Source of the DNA: Puffinus mauretanicus
Taxonomy: Eukaryota > Chordata > Aves > Procellariiformes > Procellariidae
Length of the DNA stretch: 64,000 nucleotides
Assembly (NCBI GenBank): GCA_023333565.1
Contig: JAJKFH010003470.1
Span: 248,001-312,000 of the forward strand
Direction: 5' to 3'
Shown: piece by piece, positions 1 through 13,004 of the stretch
Numbering within the stretch: the first letter of the stretch is position 1
How the letters are laid out: the number at the start of each line of letters is the position of its first letter
Notes under the pieces: generated by a model
Database searches by the model: none
What the model saw: the letters and a program-made list of their open reading frames with translations, nothing else
Told to the model about the DNA's origin: nothing
Translations under genes and position numbers: made by a program

Positions 1-1143
1 TCACCCTCCTTTCCACCATCTCTCTGCCACCAACTGCTTGTCATCCTTTTACTTTCCCCTTCCCTACTCCAAAGCATGTGATTATTTTTTGTCCTCTTCT
101 CCCACACTTTTCCCCTTTGGGCCAGCTCCAGTGCTTTTCTGCTCATAAAGTAAACTGATCAAACAGGTTACCCTGGCAGGATAATTTTCTCACATTGTCA
201 TGAGCTGTATTAGCTTACTATGGCAATCAAAGTACCATTAGAGATTGTTCCAATTAAAAGTGAAACACAATATTGTGAACAGGAATAGGAGAGTGTGGAA
301 GAGAATGTTCATTCGGTTCAAGCCATCTTATGAAATAGTATTTATAGATTTTAGCTAAGATGCAGGAGGAAGAGGAGTATCATGGCTTTATGACCCCCAC
401 TTTCCCATTAAGAATTACCACTTCATCCCCCTTTTTTTTCCCCTCATTGACTGTACCCTAATATTTGACTAATTTTCAGTATCATTAATTTATCACTGTC
501 AAAAAAATATTTGGAGAAAAAGGAAAATTCCCAGTAGCTTGAAGCTGCTGAAAAAAATAGTAGAAACTCCATCATTCCATTTTATCAGCTGTTCAAGTTT
601 CCACCCTTCCAACACATCACTTGATCAACATTTTCAATAATATTAACTATGCACATCTTTTCAATGCACCTTTCCCCTTCAAAGTTCCCTAAGCCTAGAA
701 TGTAACCCCAGTGCTTTCTCTTGGAGTACTCTTGAAAATGCTCATGTTTTTTACCACGTCAGGTTCTCCTCTCTTTTAAGATGAATGTGACCTGCATTTT
801 CATTCTCTCAAAAGAAGCTCCTTTTTTACTGAAGAAGACGCAAGCACTGCAGGGGCACCAAATAATACTGTGGGCTTTAGCAGTAGCCCAGGCCTTAGAA
901 ATGACTCCCTCTGTCTGTCTCTCTCTGACCTACTTTTCACTTTACATGTAGCTTTCTGAGTCGGGAACACTAAAAAGACTGATCTGAGTGGAAAGGAAAA
1001 GCCTGGTTAAGATGGGTGAATTCATGCTATAGACAAAACCAGGCACAAAGCCTATGCACCAGTTAAGGTGTCTGAAAAAGAAACAAAACAAAACAAAAAC
1101 CCACACCAAACAACACCAGTACAATTATTCCCAGGAATTATTA
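1..1143. other. Non-coding stretch, possible 3' UTR or flank of a minus-strand gene
   Basis: No open frame here has coding character. The first 130 bases are pyrimidine-rich on the plus strand. An A-rich AAAAC-type run lies near 1081-1105. If the candidate terminal exon at 1144-1232 is real, this interval would be its 3' UTR and downstream flank. I did not find a clear AATAAA on the minus strand close to the stop, so the transcript end is unplaced. This is weak inference from position only. Confidence 0.3.
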
Positions 1144-1232
1144 TTAATGCTGGCTCTTTGCTGTACGTATTAATGCAGGAACACCGGAAGGATGTTCCAA
1201 TATGAAATAGTCACCTGTAGCAATACCAACTT
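1144..1232 (-). CDS. Candidate terminal coding exon, unidentified protein
   Basis: On the minus strand a strong pyrimidine tract ending TTTCTTTTCAG lies directly before position 1232. The downstream frame, read after two bases of a split codon, gives 28 residues (beginning VGIATGDYFILEHPSGVP, ending KSQH) and then TAA at 1144-1146. The residue mix is protein-like: alternating hydrophobic and charged residues, glycine/proline turns, and two codons with CpG (TCC GGT and ATA CGT). A frame this short stays open by chance fairly often, and the other phase is also open for some 20 codons. I do not recognise the family. No matching upstream exon was found on the minus strand. It could be the last exon of a minus-strand gene, or a decoy acceptor followed by a chance frame. 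Confidence 0.35.
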
Positions 1233-1395
1233 CTGAAAAGAAACAGAGATATTAAAAACTAAAAAAGTATGCTGAAACAAGCATATCACACAGAAGCCAC
1301 ATTTTTCTCCTCATGACAACAGCACTGTTTTTAGAACTGGTTTTTAAATAACAAATAGATATCCAGAAGGATTTTGCACATCAAGAAATCTAACT

Positions 1396-1419
1396 GGGGG
1401 ACTGTGGGGGCAGGGGGGG
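1396..1419 (+). other. Possible G-quadruplex motif
   Basis: The plus strand carries three G runs of 5, 5 and 7 separated by loops of 5 and 2 bases. The 7-base run can be split to give a fourth G tract, so a quadruplex is possible on the plus strand. No gene context ties it to a function. Confidence 0.35.
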
Positions 1420-2072
1420 ATGCAATTTAACATTTGCAGAGTTTACTTGGACTTTGAAGTTTTATTGTTCTAGTATGAAAAGATGTCTTTGTACATATCC
1501 TATGCAAACAACTGAATTTCCAGCAGCAGTAAGTTTAGAAAAACATTGCCAAAAAGACTTTTTAGACAACTTAAAGCTGCACAGAACTTTTGATACAAAA
1601 GTTATAGTAGTGCCATGTTGAATCATGATGGTGTGCATTAAGGGTATTTATGTTGTCACTTGAAGGTGGGGGGTGCGACTGTGTCATAACAATATTATTG
1701 ATAAATCTTAAAATTTCCACCTGACACTTTGCAAAGATATATTGACAGATCATTTAGAAATGTAGTGTCTTTAGAGAACCATTAGGAGGAGAAACTGACT
1801 GACAATTCACAAGAGAAATGAGACCCATTAAAAGCAAACAACAAAACTTAGATTTGTCATCAAGCAGAATGTTTGGCTTGGCAATGTCACAGAACATGTA
1901 AACAATTTGTATAGAACAAATCTAAAGGCAAGACCTTTGGTGAGCATAAAGTGCATGATTTCGGGGAAAAATGGCCTTGTTTACTAGTATCCTGGATAAT
2001 ATCTACAGACCTGTAAGTGCTTCAACTGATTATTCTCAACCCTATGCAGGAAACAGGTCTAATAGAGAGAAT

Positions 2073-2094
2073 CACTATTTTTTAAAAAATAGTG
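2073..2094. repeat. Perfect 22-base palindrome
   Basis: The arms CACTATTTTTT and AAAAAATAGTG are perfect reverse complements with no spacer, 11 bases each. It could extrude as a small cruciform or hairpin. The AT-rich composition makes such palindromes fairly easy to form by chance. Confidence 0.7.
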
Positions 2095-2157
2095 TATTGT
2101 TCAGCAGCACATATAAGAAAACTGTTCCTCAGGAAAAAAAACTGTATCAGTGTCAGG

Positions 2158-2177
2158 AAAAAAAAAAAAAAAAAAAA
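2158..2177 (+). repeat. Poly(A) run, 20 bases
   Basis: An uninterrupted A run. No retroposed body or target-site duplication was recognised around it, so it is treated as a simple repeat. Confidence 0.9.
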
Positions 2178-5100
2178 TTTCTAAGTCTCCTAGATCTCCC
2201 CAAAAACAGTTCTTGCTTTTTCTGTCAAGAGGCTCAGGACAGCAAATTGAAGCTCAAAATCTGAGCAGAGGAGAACAGATGACACGGTCTCTTGAATTTA
2301 TAAGCACAGCCACAGGAGGAGCAAAGTAAGTGTGGTGCTATGGTGCAGATCAGCCTAGGAATATTCAAAATCACTCGATCGCAGAGAATTTTTACTTTGT
2401 TGTCACAGAACTATGCCAGTTCTGACAGTTTTGTTGGACAGCATTTGCCAGATTACACTTTCTACTCACCCAATCTCAAATTATATCCTTCAATGTTGGG
2501 GCGGGGGGAAGGCAAGCATACAGATCACATGAGTTGGGCTGTAAGGCTGGCAAGGGGTATTTCTACTGAAGAATTCGATCGTCTACAGTAAAAACCAGAT
2601 GATGAGCAATCCTATATCCATTCCTGCGAAGAGCTATACAGAGAAGTAGACTAACACAGGGTTAAATGCTACTACAGCCACTTAGTTTTGTCTGCATTAT
2701 TCAATAAAGCATAGATTCAAAAAAAATGTACTAAATAGCATGTTCTATGTAGCCTTACATATCCACAAGGCATTTTTGGACATGTGGTTGCAGATTCAAG
2801 TGGAGCATTTAAGAGTAGCACAGATGCTAAATTACTCCCCAGCAATGTTCTAATATTCGGTCAAAGCTCTTATCTAAATACATACTTGTCTCCAAAAATT
2901 TGGGATGTTAGGTAAGTTTAGATGCAAGTAATGTCTTGGGTCTGTACACAAACTACAACAGAAATGCAGTACAGGTGCCTTTCTCAATGCAACTTCCAAA
3001 GCACAAGCACTTACAGAATGTATTTCCTTCCAGATGCAAATATGCAGAGGAGAAACAAGTAGATGGAAGTGTATCATGAAGGTAAACACAATCCAAAAAG
3101 TGGTTCGATGAATAATTGTTTTCCACCACCAAAGAAATGTGCGACTTCCCCAGTGCTCTTCTTGGGGCAACACTGCGCATTCCCTTCTTCCTATAAAAGG
3201 AAATTGCTGGGGTGACCGCTTCCCAATATAGTCTTAGTTTAGCTTAACACTTGCTCCTTTGAAAAACTGCATATTTTCACAGTAAGTACAAGAGATAGAA
3301 AACAAAACCAGAAAATGCACACTGGCTCAAAAACAGCATTAAATTTTATAGACAGACGTTAAAAAGATGATGCATAACTTCTCCTGATGAAGGAATAGTT
3401 TTCCAAGGAGTTGTAACATATCAATAAAGCTCTCTTGTATTCAAATTTATCCTTGAGACCCTCTTCGATCTATCTGTTCTTACTAGACACATCCTCATAT
3501 TAGCTGATGAGCAAGACTGGCCAGCTAGGTTCATCTAATGGGTCTTTACATAAGTACTGCTCACAATTTTCTCGCTTAGGAGAAAGACTGCACAGGACAT
3601 TTAGAAATCCAATCCACACATACAATTCCTCAAAAAGAAAACATAGACATCTGAAGTGAGGCTTGGGTAGCTGAGCCTCCCTAAGGTCATAGCTCTGATC
3701 TATTCAGCTGTCATGTAAGCCTCTACACACTGAAATTCCAGCTATATCCACTTTCTTCTTGTTTTTTTCATCCCCAACCTTCTCAGACATTGGAGTTGTG
3801 CTCTTTTGTTACACGCTGTTTCTCTTTTGTTAAATGCTGTTTAGTGAGAAATACAGAAACCATTCCTGGGGCAGACACCAGAATTCAGGTCCGTCTTTAA
3901 GTAAGCACAAGTGTACCCTCATTTTAAGAATCCAGAACAGAATTGTAATGCAGTACTTGCGTAATCAGGACAACTCAAATTGGAGCTACAGACATACACT
4001 GGCTATCTAAAGTTATTTCTATACTATTAAATAAAACAGGAAAGTGACTACTCTGCAGAATTGCTAAACTTTTTCCCCCTTTGCCTCCCCACCCCCAAAA
4101 CAAGAATAGCAATGCTCAAACCATTTACAGCAATGGTTTTTGGAATATATAATCTTTGGAGCCACACCTGAACATTGTTTCAAAGAGTATTGGCCTAGGC
4201 TAAAACAATGCCAAGGACCAAACTAACAACCAATACAGACAACTATTTATTTGGGGCCTGGAAGTAGTTTATTTTGAGTATAGATGCAGCTTCAACGCTT
4301 CATAATGTTCTGGATTCTAAGAATACCAAGATTCAAAAATTATTTTTGTCTAATAGATTTGACTTAATTTTTATACTGAGAACAGTATTATAATTTCCAC
4401 TAAGATATTCTCCATTATTAATGTCTATAACTTTGACTTCATTTTTTTATTTTCTGTCTGTCTTTTTAACAACTTTCCTTAATTAACATGTTTGTGGTAC
4501 TTTTTGCTTCAAAAAGTAGCAGACATTACAGCTGAAGCACACTTCATGACACTCATTAGACTTGGCTGCCTTCATTATTTAATTGCAATAAAACTGTGCA
4601 CATTAAAAGGAAGCATTTCAAAATATGTGATATATACTTTCGGCCAAAGGTACGAAGTTATTTGAAGAGTGTCCTAAGTGCAGTAATTTTTTTAATGTAA
4701 TTTAAAGGTATATGTTTCCTAATTCATTAAATTCTACTGGATGAAAGAAAATGCCTTGCTCTGATTTTAAAAAAATGCAATTTAAATAGAAAACTTTTGA
4801 GTAAGGCATCACCTAGGTTTTGATGTGAACTAAATGCTTGGACTCCAGGACTACTGGCAAACTGTGGTATAGATGTATTTTTTATTTGCAATTTAATTTC
4901 CATTTAATTAAATTCAATAGAAATTGAATCAGAAAGTACTGCTCGAAAATTGTTTCCTTAAATACTTTAGATACCAGTATTTGTAAGCTGGGTTTAACAG
5001 ATAAATAGAGAGCACGAAAAGTACACAAATATAAAGTAGACATCTATAAAAAAGTTCATTAGATCTTTATCTATTTAACTAGCTTCCATTGAGCATGATC

Positions 5101-6444
5101 CACTTTAAAGTTATTTGTTAATCCTGTTCACTTCATTATGAAATAATATAATATGATCTAGGTATTTGACAATTATTTCTCTTACTTCACAGAAAAAGTT
5201 AAGTGTTTCCAAAGCAAGAAAGAAGCACAGTGAAGGACTGAATTACTGTGTATGGTCAGAAAAAACAGATCGTCTAATTCTTGCACTTTTTGTGCTTTGA
5301 AATGAAACTGTGGCTACAAACAGACTATCATACAGCAGATTTTACTTCCACTTCACTAGTGGAGCATCCATATGAACCCAACACATTCATTTTTGATTTT
5401 CATACCTATTGGCCTGCCACTCATTTACCCAAGTAATAACAGCACATGTGAAACCAGACCAAATTGAAGAATCAGTTCATAGAGGAGTATCCAACTGTAA
5501 GTAACCACCTTGTCACAAAACTCAAGACAAGAAGTTTGATCAGAGTATCTACCCTGACCCTGTAAAGACTTTTTTCATTTGTGTGAAATTGTATGTAAGC
5601 TGTTATTCACATGCATAAGTTTGAAACATGAGGGATTTAAACAAAATACTTGTTCTCCTCATGTTCACCATTTTACAAAAGACAGAAAAATAATGCCTAC
5701 AACAGCTGAACTGCGTTATTTCTCTGGATCAGAGTCTGTACATACGTTTAAACTAAAATAGCATTTGCCCACTCAGTACTTAACATCTACAGCAAGGAGC
5801 ACTTCAGACGCAGCACAATACTGTGGAAAGATGGTGATAATTAAGGCTGTGTAGGCAAAACTCTTTTACAAAGGTGTCTGCAGAACCAAACTGAAGTTGC
5901 AAGAAAAAAAATCTTACTGTGTCCGACTCAAAACAAATCAGGCACAGCCTATGCTGGGAAGTCTCCACTGACACAGAACCAGAACCGTAATGAGCAGTTA
6001 TCATCACAAGAATTACCTCGATCTTTGTCTTACTATGGCATTAAGAAATACGATATTAACTCCAATATTCACATTTATTTCAGATTTTTTTGAGACAGTT
6101 TTGGAACAGAAGACAAGAATATATGCATCAACACTTCTGATTGATTGTATTTGTCCTCTTACCAGTAAGATATCAAGTCAAAGTGTATTTATGTGTCAGG
6201 TTTTGGGGACACTGTATTTCACCACTGTATAGAACTGAAAATGTGACTCTTCAGAGAGTCCATTCTATTAACCAAGGCTTTGGATTTCATCCAGAAAAAA
6301 ATAAACATTGTTTTATATCTGGAAGTAGCATGTCTTTCTGGACTGAAGATGTATTGTCTGCCACAGCACTGTGAGAGGCAAGGCAAGGCAAGGAATGCAT
6401 GTGTATGGACTAAGAAGGTATGAAGCAAAGCTATCAAAACAAAT

Positions 6445-6560
6445 ACAGTAGCCATACTGAGTTAGCTCAAAGGTCCATCTCACTAAGTATCTGCTGTGGT
6501 AGCAAACTTCCGCAGAAGCAAAGAGGTGGCAGCTGCTTGAACTGTCTCAGCAATACTAAT
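6445..6560 (-). mobile_element. Ancient CR1-like LINE 3' fragment, degraded
   Basis: The plus strand reads GCCATACTGAGTTAGCTCAA followed by AGGTCCATCT. This resembles the reverse complement of the 3' region of an old amniote CR1 group, in which the phrase 'gatggaccttggtctgaccc' precedes 'agtatggc'. The match is from memory and diverged, with several substitutions and indels after about 6490. The orientation would put the element's 3' end near 6445. No open frame of the LINE survives. It would be a fossil shared with many amniotes rather than a bird-specific insertion. Confidence 0.5.
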
Positions 6561-6732
6561 CAGAAAGCATGTATCACAGTCCATTCACAAACCGAATTAT
6601 GGAAGGAAAAAAAGCTTTGAGTTCCACATCAGGAACATAGTTAAATATTTAACACTTTCACCAGGCCTGCTTACTTTCTTAATACAATTGTACATGCTTT
6701 GCTAAAAAGGATGCTTTGCATTCTAATCTAAC

Positions 6733-6790
6733 ATCCCCTGAAGTTAATGTAAAATCTCCACCTTCAACAGACTTTGGATCAGGTGTAAAT
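6733..6790. repeat. Ancient amniote interspersed repeat remnant
   Basis: The stretch contains CCTGAAGTTAATGTAAAATC and, shortly after, ACTTTGGATCAGG. These resemble an old amniote repeat recalled as 'tgaagtcaatgg ... cttcaatgggctttggatcaggccc'. I am not certain of the family name. It lies about 170 bases from the CR1-like fragment at 6445-6560 and may be part of the same ancient insertion. The next 150 bases show no recognised repeat or gene. Confidence 0.4.
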
Positions 6791-9700
6791 CAGACTCACC
6801 AAAAAGCTAACAATGGGAGCTGTACCTACCAAGAACTTTTCGCAATCGAAGATCCCTGGATGCTTGCATGCATTGTTATCACCCTGATCCTGATCCAAAC
6901 AATCCATCAATTGCTCCCACTGGTGAAATTCTACTAAAATCAGATGAGCTACACAAGCAAGAACCTGACAGATGGCTGGGTAAATGAGATCTTCAGGGCT
7001 GATCTAAATGGTGGGTCACAAAATACAGTTATTAGAGCATTCAAGCAGCCTCTAACTTTTGATGGGGTTTCTGAATGTACGTAGGAATCTCTGAGTTCAA
7101 AGATCTAATTACTTATAACAAAAGTCTTATAAGACTTGAAAATGAGCCAGCATAAAGATTTCTATAAAGTGTTATTCGAGCATTTAGACTTTCAGATGCA
7201 TACATTTTTGTACACACCTTCTTGTCTGCAATTCAATAGACGGGACTTGAAATTATATAAAGTGATCATCAGCTGCTACAAAACTCTAAACAGAATTAAT
7301 GAACTGGTAAAAGTTATTTCTAAGTATTTCTGTAGATGGGAGAACTTTAGCAGTTGCGCAATAGACTGCAATACTGAAATCTGTCTGAATGCAGGAGGTG
7401 TGACAGTGATTTCTCACAAACAGAGAATTCATGTTTTTATTATAGAACTGTTTATTTTGTTGTTGTAGGTTCATCTGAATTATTCCTGTCTTTGCTAGTC
7501 ATTCCACTTACATGGTTTCCAACATTGTGACATTAGTTCAGGACTATCTGGAGGCAGTAACTCCTCTTCTCTCTGAAAGCTGAAGAGTTTAATATACATT
7601 TTTATTCCATCAAGACCGAGCTGCAATTTACCAGCCCTGTGTTGGTTTAGTGAATTATAGACCATTTCTATGCCAAGGTCAAATTCAATTCTGTGACATA
7701 GGGGAGAATGGTGACATCTGAAAGTGCTTAGATGAAATTGACAGGTATGGGTAGAACTGTATTAAGACCCCATTTTCCACAGTGGTTAAAGATCATAACT
7801 TACCCGATACAGAACAGGATTCGTTGCTTGCCCTCTAGACCCTCTCCCAGAAACAATATAGATTTCTTGGGTTTTCACTCACACCAGTGTTGTGAACTGA
7901 TCTTATGGCTCCTTCCTCTGGTTGCGCTATGACCCCATTATTGATACTACTAGGAAAAAATCTCTCATAGGAGTATTTCTTTAGCATTTTCTAGTTGGTG
8001 CCCCTGAGGATGCATGCCATGAATTTCTCATCATACCATTTAAAGTTTTGGGCCTGGAGTTCGTTCATTCTGTGACTAAGTTTTTTTCTTATTCGCCACA
8101 TGTCAATTTGCCTTTCTATAGAAAAGTTGTATGGCTTTTCTCCAGATACCTTGGGTCACGTACCTGGTCAGGGTATCCCAACATAACTCATCTTTTAGCA
8201 ATTCACAGAGCTGAAGACCAGGACCACATTATTTAATTTATTGCATGTTTTATACCTCTAATGAAGCCAAGAACTGTCTTTGGTATAAATTGTGTGGAAA
8301 GCATGCTAGCATTCTGGCAAATTTCTTTTCATCAGACAAAAACAGTCCTGCTGTGTATTTCCTCCTGAACAAGCCATGAAGTGCATAAATGACGGAGTAT
8401 CAATAAACACTATAGCTGGCAGTGAGGGACTGGATACTGCTAAAAATTAAACTGTTGCTGCTGCCAATGTTTTGCTTCATCCTCCTACCTAGCAGAATTT
8501 TTTGAAGTCTTTTTTTCCCCCTCAGATGTGCATCAGGTGGTGTACTGCAACACAGGAATAACTCACTGCTGAAAAATTAATGCAATGAACTGTTAAGTTG
8601 AAGACTGATTAAAGCTTTGCTTCAAGCAAATAATTTCATTTTCAAGAATCAGGTCTTAATGAGATGAAGGTGGATGACCACTGGATCCCTCGATCTGCAT
8701 TTCCCACACAATTTTACTACATTTTCCAAAGTACCTAAAAGTGACATCTTTGACACTCCAGGAGAATAATTTTATTCTTTAAAATACGAAGGTCTGCACT
8801 TATGAAAAGGTAAGTGACCCATCTGAGGGGAGACACAGCTATTATGATAGCATGGCAGGTGCTGAAATATTAGAGCCATTTTCACATTCAGGAACATTTG
8901 CAGTACCACTTCTTCCAGTTTTGCCCCTGAGTGCTACTTAATGGTACATTTAGAATGATTGAAAGAGGACCCTCCACAGACAGAGATTTCACAGAAGCTA
9001 AAAATGCATTTTGTTTTCCTCGCAGAGATATTTGCATTTACTCCTTTCACTGGAGAGTGTTTGCAATGGTTCATTACCAGGTACTTAATGATAAACTGTG
9101 CTGTCAAAAACAAATTGCAAACAGTAAAAACATTAATGGCATACCCCATATGTTTTCAACAGTACCAACACAATCCAGTAACATGCTGTCACTTGAAAAC
9201 ATCACTGATGAAAGGAAAACCAAACTACAAAATCTAGTGACATTATTATAAAACATTCATTTTTAACCAGTTTTGATTTTAGATACATATCTAATGCAGG
9301 GATCCAAGGACTCTTCCCAGTGTCCCTCATTTCTGTTTTCAACGTATCATATAAAAAGCATTGGTATTATGCCAATTAAGACAGAGGAAAAGCACATTAT
9401 TTCACTTTGTACATAAAGCCACACAGTAATAACTACCAGGTACGGCACGTATCTTACACTGGTCTTGCGAAAGAGCAACAAAGATCAACGCAGATTTCAA
9501 GTTTTGAGAATCCACTGTAACACTGTGATAGCATAAGAACACTTAATTTAGGGAATCTAAATTGTTATTCAGGTTTCTAATCTGCAAGTCTACAAGCCCC
9601 ACGGAGGTAATGTTAATCTCATTTTAACAGAAAGTAAAGATTATGAAAGGTAAATATTACTGGTATGTGGTCAAACACTTAATTCAGGAGCAGTACTGAT

Positions 9701-10340
9701 TCTCAGTAATGTCACCCATAGCCACCAGTTTCGAACCCTTTTGCAGAAGACAAGGCCAGATTGGTATCAGCGGTCATGATGTGAAAGCAGATTTGCGTGT
9801 TTAAAAGGCTCTGCCATTGGGTTCTAACAGATAAGAACAACAATAATAAAAAACAGGGAAGTAGATATGTATGTTTAACTAAGGAAATAATTAGTATCAA
9901 GTGTTAACGACCATATTCAATAACACTGAAGTCTGACATATTTAGTGGAAATGCCCTTATTTTTATCCTTTCATGTGCAAATACACCAGCAATTCTAATT
10001 TCAACACCTCAGTCTTTACAGACTTGTTGTTCAGCCTGATAAACTCTACCAGCTTAAACTGCAAAACTTCAAGCTAAGAAGCACAACTCAAAGATAATCT
10101 GAGAGTTTCAGAAAATAATTCATCAATTAAAGACAGCCCACCCAATTTGCTTAAAGGTATAACTGAACCCCAAGAGCCCCCACTGACTTTTAAACTGAAA
10201 ACACATCTGTACATATTACAGATCTCGGCAATGTGTTTTGAAAACTCCAGTTCCATCTCCAGTATTGCTTTTGTGGAACAACGCTCTACAATCAAAGTTA
10301 TCATCTGGGGAGGAACTTGTCTGCAGTTGCATTCACATAC
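6791..10340. other. Non-coding stretch
   Basis: No gene is supported. Around 8931-9251 frames on both strands stay open for 70-106 codons, which suggests few stops by composition rather than coding. Inside it a 55-base segment (9026-9080) is bounded by good plus-strand splice signals and is reported as a separate observation. A further strong plus-strand donor (AAAAG before GTAAGTGACC) lies near 8811 without a convincing exon before it. Confidence 0.55.
9026..9080 (+). other. Splice-framed 55-base segment, exon or decoy
   Basis: The plus strand has a pyrimidine-rich acceptor (TTTTGTTTTCCTCGCAG) ending at 9025. A donor-like junction ACCAG/GTACTT follows position 9080. The 55 bases between are open in all three frames, so phase cannot be chosen. 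No homologous protein was recognised. Decoy exons of this kind are common in long introns. Confidence 0.2.
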
Positions 10341-10392
10341 GCTCATAGCCCAACACCAACTGCCAGCAATATGCTCATAGCCCAACACCAAC
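10341..10392. repeat. Tandem duplication, 20-base unit with 32-base period
   Basis: GCTCATAGCCCAACACCAAC occurs exactly at 10341-10360 and again at 10373-10392, separated by 12 bases. The perfect identity suggests a recent local duplication. Confidence 0.9.
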
Positions 10393-12521
10393 CAAGAGCA
10401 TCTACTAACGGGGGCACAAGTGACATCCTCTCCTTATTGATGGCCACTGATCTACATGTCAAATATTTTCCAGCCTAAGAATGTAGCAATATCAGACAAC
10501 TATTAGATGTTTCATAAACAGATTCATATTTACATATTCAGATTAAAAAAGTAATATATATTTAGATTACCATTCTCCTAGCTCTACCATTTTCTGCAGG
10601 ATTGAGTGACGGTCATAACTACTGTAGACAGGCAGGCCTCATCAGGCAGGCTCTGAAAGTGATCAGCTTTAAAGTATAATTATAATTAGCTGTGAAACAT
10701 CCTAAGAGGAAGGAATTAAAAACTGCCTACCGAGGAACAGCTGGGCTATCTGTCATATATGGTTCAGCACTAACTTGGTTCTACAGCTTTCTCCACTTGA
10801 AGCAGGAAAAGATTTCACTAGAAGAGTCTATTTGTGCAAACAGTTATTTCTTATTAGAAAAGATTAGTACTGCTATTAAAAAAAAAAAATCACAGATGTT
10901 TATGACACATATACAATATACAGAGATGTGAAATTCAGTGAAGAATATTCACATCCTTCATTTTAGGTCTCCCCAAGCAGCTATCTTAGGTTAGCAGCCC
11001 AGGTTCCTGATGTAGGCAATACAGAGCAAAATAGAGAGCAGGTGGCAGTTCAGAGGATTTAAGGCAGATATCCCGTATTCACAGGAGACTCACTACAGGG
11101 GACATTTGTGGATGCTCTCTGTTCCTGACCTAGCAAGGCCACAAGTACTTTATCCCGCTCTGAGCTCTGCACTTCAGGCGGCATGGCACAAATCAGAGAG
11201 AAGAGAACAATGGAAAATTTGGGAAATGCAGTAAGAATCAGGTTTTCTCTTTAGGACAACCGATAAAAACAGTTTTCCTGTATTCAAGGATAATTGTAAT
11301 TGTAATCTGCTCTCAGGGTTTGGGGGGAGAAGGAACACTGCAGTAATCTGACACCATGTCCCCCACCCAAATTCATAAATAGGGGAAGGATCTAATTGTA
11401 CAGATACTTCACACATTGACACAGGAGAGCTCTGGAGGATACCGAATCTCCTTCATGGGTTTCCATGGAACCGAATAGATTCGTGGGATGTTTACCAGTA
11501 ATGGCTTAACTAAATTAAGGCTTGCCCCAGAGTGAGGGGACTAATGCAATACAAGTTACTTAACCTGTGGTCCATGACCACTGCTGATCTTCAAAGAACT
11601 AAAAATACATGGAAAAACACCCACCCCACAGGGAGATTTGGGAAAATATGCCTTACAAATGGGAAAGAGACCTCAAAGGCAAGAGCAGCTGAATTCCAGA
11701 AATCAGCTGAGACTGGCTCAGCAGCATGCAACTTCCAGTGATGTTACACTCGTGTCTTACACAAGATTCAGTGGCAGAATGTAAACTCTTCCCTAAATAA
11801 TCAAAGTAGCAAATACTGTGCTGCCAAAGGACTCTTAAGTTATATTGCATTCAGGGATGAGTGATGGCACTCCACTTCCAGCCAACACTGCAAAGTTCTC
11901 ATAAGAGCTATATATCACCTATTGTAATTACAAAAGAGGTAACTAATATCATAGCTTATTCTTTCTGTGTTTCCCTTCCAGTATTTCGTTACTGACTACT
12001 TTCCATTTTATGCTGCTAGTTGGAATAGAAATAAATGGATGTTTTCATATTTTGCAGAAGGATGAATACAGCGTATCCAGACAATCTTAAATGATTTAAA
12101 GATTAAAAGAAGTAAATTCATCTTCACTTCTAGGATATTAAGAGCATATATAATTCCACATCAGTAAGGTCTTGAGTCACCAGAATATGGCCTTATATTT
12201 TTCCCCTAATCTTAACATCTAAGAAAACTACACTTGTATACTATTATGCAAAACCCTGAATTGTACAAAAAAAAAAAAAAAACCACAATGTGAAGCGTTG
12301 TTAGAAAAGATACACAAATAAATGAGTTTGAAACAACCATTAAAAATAAGTAGCATTATCAACTGGTGAGGTTTCCAGCTGTTTGGTTATTTTAACATAA
12401 CTATACTGATCAGTATTCATTACCAAGCTGCTATGAAAATAAATTCTAAAAACAATAATACATGCTGGAAATGAAGCTATAATCATTCTTGGGTACTTGA
12501 AAGCATCTTAGCCTTGGCTTT

Positions 12522-12539
12522 AAAAAAAAAAAAAAAAAA
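12522..12539 (+). repeat. Poly(A) run, 18 bases
   Basis: Uninterrupted A run. A similar 16-base run lies at 12267-12282. No retroposed body was recognised beside either. Confidence 0.9.
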
Positions 12540-13004
12540 TGCAGCAGCATTTAAACACGATGCAGTGAAAATTCAGCATGTGCCCAGATAAAAAGTCTTC
12601 CTGAATATGGACACTTGACTGATCATGGCTTTTATCTTAAAGGCAGACAGAGGCAATATAAACACTTTTTGTATTATTGAATGTACATATTGAATATAAA
12701 AGACATATTTGACTATGATTGTAACTTTATTTATCAGTATTATTAGAGAGCTAAAATCTAAAAAATGAAACAATGCACCAGGGAGAGATTCTCAGCTAAG
12801 ATTAAAGTTAATGGCACTAAGGAATTTTAGATAAACTAATAATCTGCCACGCTAAATGTGTTTAGAGTTAAGTACTATGATAGATCAGGTCAGGCATCCC
12901 TGTTCTTTGTAAGAAATGAGTTAACAGGCATTAAAGGAAGCGAATTTTACAGTACTTAGATAAAGTAAAGTTTGGTAGGTATTCTTGATGCCCAAAGCAC
13001 TTAC

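Larger units (their letters stand above)
1233..6444. other. AT-rich non-coding stretch
   Basis: No supported gene. Short frames on both strands overlap one another and show no domain. Contents worth noting are a G-run cluster at 1396-1419, a perfect palindrome at 2073-2094, a 20-base A run at 2158-2177, and AATAAA hexamers on the plus strand near 2702 and 3423 with no coding sequence before them. The part from about 4240 to 5160 is very AT-rich. It is most likely intron or intergenic DNA. Confidence 0.6.

Noticed and set aside
3418..3480. AATAAA followed by GCTCTC, possible transcript or LTR end
   Set aside because: No coding exon or LTR structure precedes it. Isolated AATAAA hexamers are frequent in AT-rich DNA.
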